Shown here in pieces: positions 60,386-64,000 of a stretch of DNA of 64,000 bases. The stretch's first letter is position 1; every line of letters starts with the position of its first letter. This stretch comes from Xiphophorus maculatus (lineage: Eukaryota > Chordata > Actinopteri > Cyprinodontiformes > Poeciliidae), in assembly GCF_002775205.1 (NCBI RefSeq), contig NC_036447.1, forward strand, positions 13,622,501 to 13,686,500, read 5' to 3'. The position numbers and the translations under genes were made by a program. The notes under the pieces were generated by a model. It was not told the origin of the DNA. It searched no databases and worked only from the letters and a program-made list of their open reading frames with translations.

Positions 60386-62490
60386 AGAAAAAATCTGCAT
60401 TAGTTCTTCATTTGAACTTAAATCATTTGAATAATGATTCAAGTTTCTCATAATAAGGACATAAGGGTTAAATATAAGAAGGATTCAGGTCATGACTCGA
60501 ATGAATGTACAGAAACTGAATGGAAAAATTACAATATTTTAAAAAAGTAGCAATATTAAAGCTATATAGCCAAGCAATTACCAGATTTATTGAATAAGGA
60601 CAGATTTATTAAAAGAAATAATTACATTTTTTTTCTCAAGTTAGTCCAGCTTGTATTGATGTTTACAATAGGTCGCCATTAATTTTGTCATCAGTCGAAG
60701 CAAATCATCTGTTTAATATCTTTTAACTTTTTGAGGAAAACCAAAACTTTAGCGGCCAGAAATGCTTCCGTACAACAACTGGGAAGCTCCATTTCAAAGA
60801 CAAGCAAGACCCTCAAGCCAGAGCGAAGTGAATGTACTGTACGTTAAAATGAAATTAATGTAGCTAAATTAAGGAACAGGCAGCAGCAGTAAGTCATGTT
60901 TTAATGAACAAATAAAGATGCCGACACATTAGCTGGAAGATTCTACATCATTGAATTTTATGTGAATGACTGCTGAGAGAGAGCCTGTGAATGCAACTCA
61001 GTTTAACATTTGTAGCATTAGCAAAGAGCACAACATATTGGGTAGACAAAAATAACTTTTGAATGACTGCTTCGAGTTGAAACTGCAGGTAGACTTTTAT
61101 GTTGTAGGCTTGAGTTTAAACATAAACCTCTCTTTGATGTTCTTTTCTGAAATGCTGCATCTAACAGGTGAGACATGGACAACTTGGCTGTGTCTGTCTC
61201 TGCCTAGCTAAAGATAGTGCATACAATTTAGTCACAAATTGTCTCAACGTAGCAATTTAGAGTATCCAGAAAAAACGCATGCGCAGGGAAATCACGTGCT
61301 TAAATTTTAATATTAAAAGGTTTGTAACACAGGAAAATTCCAGGGATCTTTAACTAACATATGTTATCTGCTGGTAAATAAATTTGAATTAACCTATGGT
61401 CACAATAGGTCCTTAACTTTCCACTTGAATCAACCCGACTTGTCAATGGATAAAGTTAAAGTTCCTACAATGTCTACATTTCTCACCATTCATGCCCACG
61501 TGTTTTTCAGTACAGCGGTCCATTGCATGAATTCAGCTGCTAATTTACAGGCTACTAATATGGGTAAAATATTGGAGTATCAACCTTAATGTCTTTAATG
61601 TGACAAAATAATCAAGGGAACCCCACTATGTTTCATTGGTTGAGAAGATGATTTGAAGAATTGAACTTTAATTGTTCTTTATCTTCCTGAACAGATCTAC
61701 TGCTATTGGTTTTTTCTTTGCTCTTAAGTCACAGAGAACTCATTAGCTGTGTATTTAGCCATTTTTAAAGGTAGTTTTCTGTTTTATGTTAAGAATGTGT
61801 TCAGAGATGTAAAAACTAGAATGTCATGCACAATCATAAAACAGTATAACCATATCACTTTTTATTTATTAAATCTAAAATTAAACATGATCATCTCAAA
61901 GCAGTGCTCCTAATCATTTTCAGAAGCTTACATTCTCTGTTGGTTGGTGGTAGCTCAATCATAAGTAAAGTAAGGATTTTGCTTCTCTGTGGGATTCAGT
62001 TCAAAAGAGGAAAGAGTACATCTGCAGGGGTTCAGTAGTCAATTAAATTTAAATTCTTCTGCCAAATTACTCATGATTTCTCATCTGTTGGGAACCAATG
62101 GAAAATAATCTGTTTGCCAGTGTAAACCAATTTTTGGAGTAAATATAAAATAGTTTTTAAATGATGGTCTCACTTGTTAAGGGACATTTCTATCTAAAGA
62201 AACCTGGGTTTTTGTGAAAAAGCAATTGTCTCTTAAAACTAACAATTCGCCGCCGGCAGAAACAACAGTCATCAAACATCTGCGACAACTAGCAAGCAGT
62301 CTTTCAGATAGCTGGGGAGGAATTTCTATAAAGCCAATAAGATGTTTTCTTAATTACAAGTAAAGGGCAGCAGTTTTCAAGGTGAAAATGCTTCCTGAAG
62401 CTGGTTAAGTGCCATCATTCACAAAGATCACTCAGGAAGGAAGAAGCATCGCTTTAAAAGAAACATAAAGACATAATTTCCAGATGCATT
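60386..62490. other. Intergenic DNA without recognised features
   Basis: AT-rich; no exon or repeat recognised. Confidence 0.4.
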
Positions 62491-62800
62491 CAAAGAGATC
62501 TTGATTGGAAAAACCATGTTCTGTAGATTGTAAAACTAAAATTCAAGCATTTGGACTTGATGGCCATCGCTGCATTATGAGAGAAAAGGGGGAAGCTGGG
62601 AAACCTCAAAAACACCATTTCAGTTGTGAAGCACAAGGGTGGCAGTATCATATTATGTGGTTGTTGTGCAGTATGAGGAACTGCAGCAATTTTATGAAAT
62701 AATTGGCCTCTTGAGAAAAGAACATTCTGTGTAAAGTAAAACTGGGGTGCAAATGGGCTTTCCTTGTAGACAATGACCATAATCATACTGTAAAACATAT
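62490..62800 (+). mobile_element. Tc1-like transposase fragment
   Basis: 'gtgaagcacaagggtggcagtatcatatta' is the Gly-rich block, and 'aaatgggctttccttgtagacaatgaccataatcat' is the downstream Asp-containing segment of a fish Tc1-like transposase. Several frame breaks. A (TA)n and a (GT)n run follow at 62798-62863. Confidence 0.7.
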
Positions 62801-63307
62801 ATATACATATATACAGTATGTGTGCGTGTGTGAGCGTGTGGGGGTGGGGGTGCGTGTGTTTGTGTAAACCATTTAGTAAAAAAAATAATTTGGGTATTAG
62901 ACTTAAAGTAGGGAACATTTCAGTAAACAGTCTGTGTACATATTTGATTACAATAATTGCTTGCATGTTCAGCACATACTAAAACAAATCTTCATAACCA
63001 AGCTAACAGGTGGTTTGAAGTCACTTTGGTTACGTCATTCTGAGGAGCATTTTGCCAAATTTCAGTGTAGATTCATTCTTATGGCATTTTTGTTCAACTG
63101 TTGATTAAATAAAAAAGGTCTGTACTGAATTCTCATCACTCAGCATGAAGTGTTTGTGTGTTTAGAGGACAAACTAAACCTTAACATTTCATTCATCTGT
63201 TTTACTCAGACAGTTCATTCTCTTTAGGCGAGTTAATCACTCTTCTTAGAAACGATCTACTTTTTTCATCAGCTTGCTGAGCGGGTCCATTCCTCTGTGG
63301 GGGTTGT

Positions 63308-63317
63308 GGAAATTCCC
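63308..63317. promoter_or_regulatory. Consensus NF-kB site
   Basis: GGAAATTCCC fits the kB consensus GGRNNYYCC and is palindromic. It lies about 280 bases upstream of the ATG of the gene at the right edge, at the start of a CpG-rich promoter. Confidence 0.45.
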
Positions 63318-63442
63318 GGAATTAGTAACGGCAGCGAGCCACCCGTATTACCACACATGTGAAATGACAAAACGTGAGTACTTTTAAATCGACCTTTTTA
63401 AATCGACCGATGACACCTTTTAAATCTCTCCCGGATTTGTTT

Positions 63443-63593
63443 TGTGGCTCGATGGGCGCTGCGGACCCCTCCGAGCAGCGGCAGTGGGAGTGGCCAGGAT
63501 AACCTTGGTGTGAGGCGGCTGGCTGAGCGGCTGGAGAGCAGCGCGAGAGGCTGAATGGTGAGGCGGTGGAGTATCAGCGTAGTGCTGGCGTGA
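63443..63593 (+). other. Two upstream ORFs in the leader of the right-edge gene
   Basis: The nearer uORF (63555-63593) is 12 codons (MVRRWSISVVLA) and its TGA ends two bases before the main ATG. A farther one starts ATGGGCGCTGCGGACCCC at about 63449 and ends in TAA near 63500. Whether both lie in the mature leader depends on the unknown transcription start. Confidence 0.5.
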
Positions 63594-63595
63594 AC

Positions 63596-63681
63596 ATGGC
63601 GGAGACCGTGCGCTCGGTCTTCGAATACCGGGATCCACACGGCGACGGAGAAGGCGTCAAAGCGGCACCACCAACTCGCGG
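63596..63681 (+). CDS. First coding exon of an unidentified gene, continues past the window
   Basis: ATG in a good context (GAACATGG) opens MAETVRSVFEYRDPHGDGEG and then VKAAPPTR. The exon ends CGCGG|GTGAGT after 28 full codons plus two bases (phase 2). The surrounding 63300-63700 is CpG-rich, as expected of a vertebrate promoter, and no TATA box is seen. The peptide has no signal sequence or known motif, and I do not recognise the family. The minus-strand frames across this region are shadows of the GC-rich sequence. Confidence 0.65.
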
Positions 63682-64000
63682 GTGAGTCCAGCAGGGGGGG
63701 GGGGAAAAAAAAAAAAAGAGGACGTATTAGACTCATAGTGCAAGTGTTTTGCCTGCCTATGGGGAAAAACGCACACGGGTGGGTGTGCGCGCGGTATGTG
63801 TGAGGGTGTTTTCGGTGCCACTAAAGTTATTGTCACGCGTTTGTTTTGCTGTTTATCACTATTTAAACCTCGGATGCACCGAAACCAGCTTGTTTCTTCC
63901 TCGCTAGCTTGTTTCTGACCGTTAAATCCACCTTGCCGTGCGGCTCCAGAGGGGTCTGTGTGCGTTGGTTTTCATCTGCTGAGTCTCGGACTGAATTCAC

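Noticed and set aside
63398..63736. Minus-strand 112-codon open frame over the right-edge promoter
   Set aside because: GC-rich shadow of the plus-strand leader and first exon, which has a proper donor and start context.
1..64000. Search for tRNA, rRNA, CRISPR, phage or bacterial operon features
   Set aside because: None seen; introns, microsatellites and fish transposons show this is vertebrate nuclear DNA.

Overview
The window is nuclear DNA of a teleost fish, probably a percomorph. Genes are spliced, with short coding exons and GT/AG introns. Intergenic DNA is AT-rich and full of decayed Tc1/mariner-like copies, small palindromic DNA transposons, LINE scraps and long (TG)n and (AT)n tracts. 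I assembled gene models by hand, joining exons by reading frame, splice sites and similarity to remembered vertebrate families. No database was searched, so all family names for repeats are recognitions from memory.

Layout. 1-13107 is non-coding sequence upstream of (or in the 5' UTR intron of) rbm47. 13139-20766 (+) is a complete rbm47 coding region in five exons (608 codons), an RNA-binding protein with three RRMs. 20767-28250 is its 3' UTR plus intergenic DNA. 28258-28505 is a TATA-less, CpG-rich promoter with ZNF143- and NRF1-like sites. It serves zfp91 (28786-35373, +, 12 coding exons, 763 codons), a five-C2H2-finger nuclear protein with a long Gln/Pro-rich tail. A two-exon gene for a small CCCH zinc-finger protein of unknown role (37037-37858, -) lies tail to tail with zfp91. 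42403-47747 (+) is a three-exon gene for a leaderless four-helix cytokine of the CNTF group, with a TATA promoter. Its large first intron holds a cluster of inverted and direct repeats with long (AT)n tracts. 48-63 kb is gene-poor: a 2.7 kb modular GC-rich repeat (50405-53075), a Tc1-like copy split by a hAT-type MITE (about 54400-55800), a 1.45 kb (TG)n/(GA)n-rich tract, and LINE and DNA-transposon scraps. At the right edge is a CpG-rich promoter and the first coding exon (63596-63681, +) of a gene I cannot name.

How the genes relate. zfp91 followed by cntf matches the ZFP91-CNTF neighbourhood known in mammals and supports both calls. rbm47 beside them is not the human arrangement, where it lies on another chromosome. 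The genes share no pathway that the sequence shows; each has its own promoter. I see no tRNA, rRNA, CRISPR or prokaryote-type system, and no convincing wholly new system. The most unusual items are the modular CRE/GC-box repeat, the inverted-repeat cluster in cntf intron 1, two overlapping perfect palindromes upstream of rbm47 exon 4, and the two uncharacterised genes.
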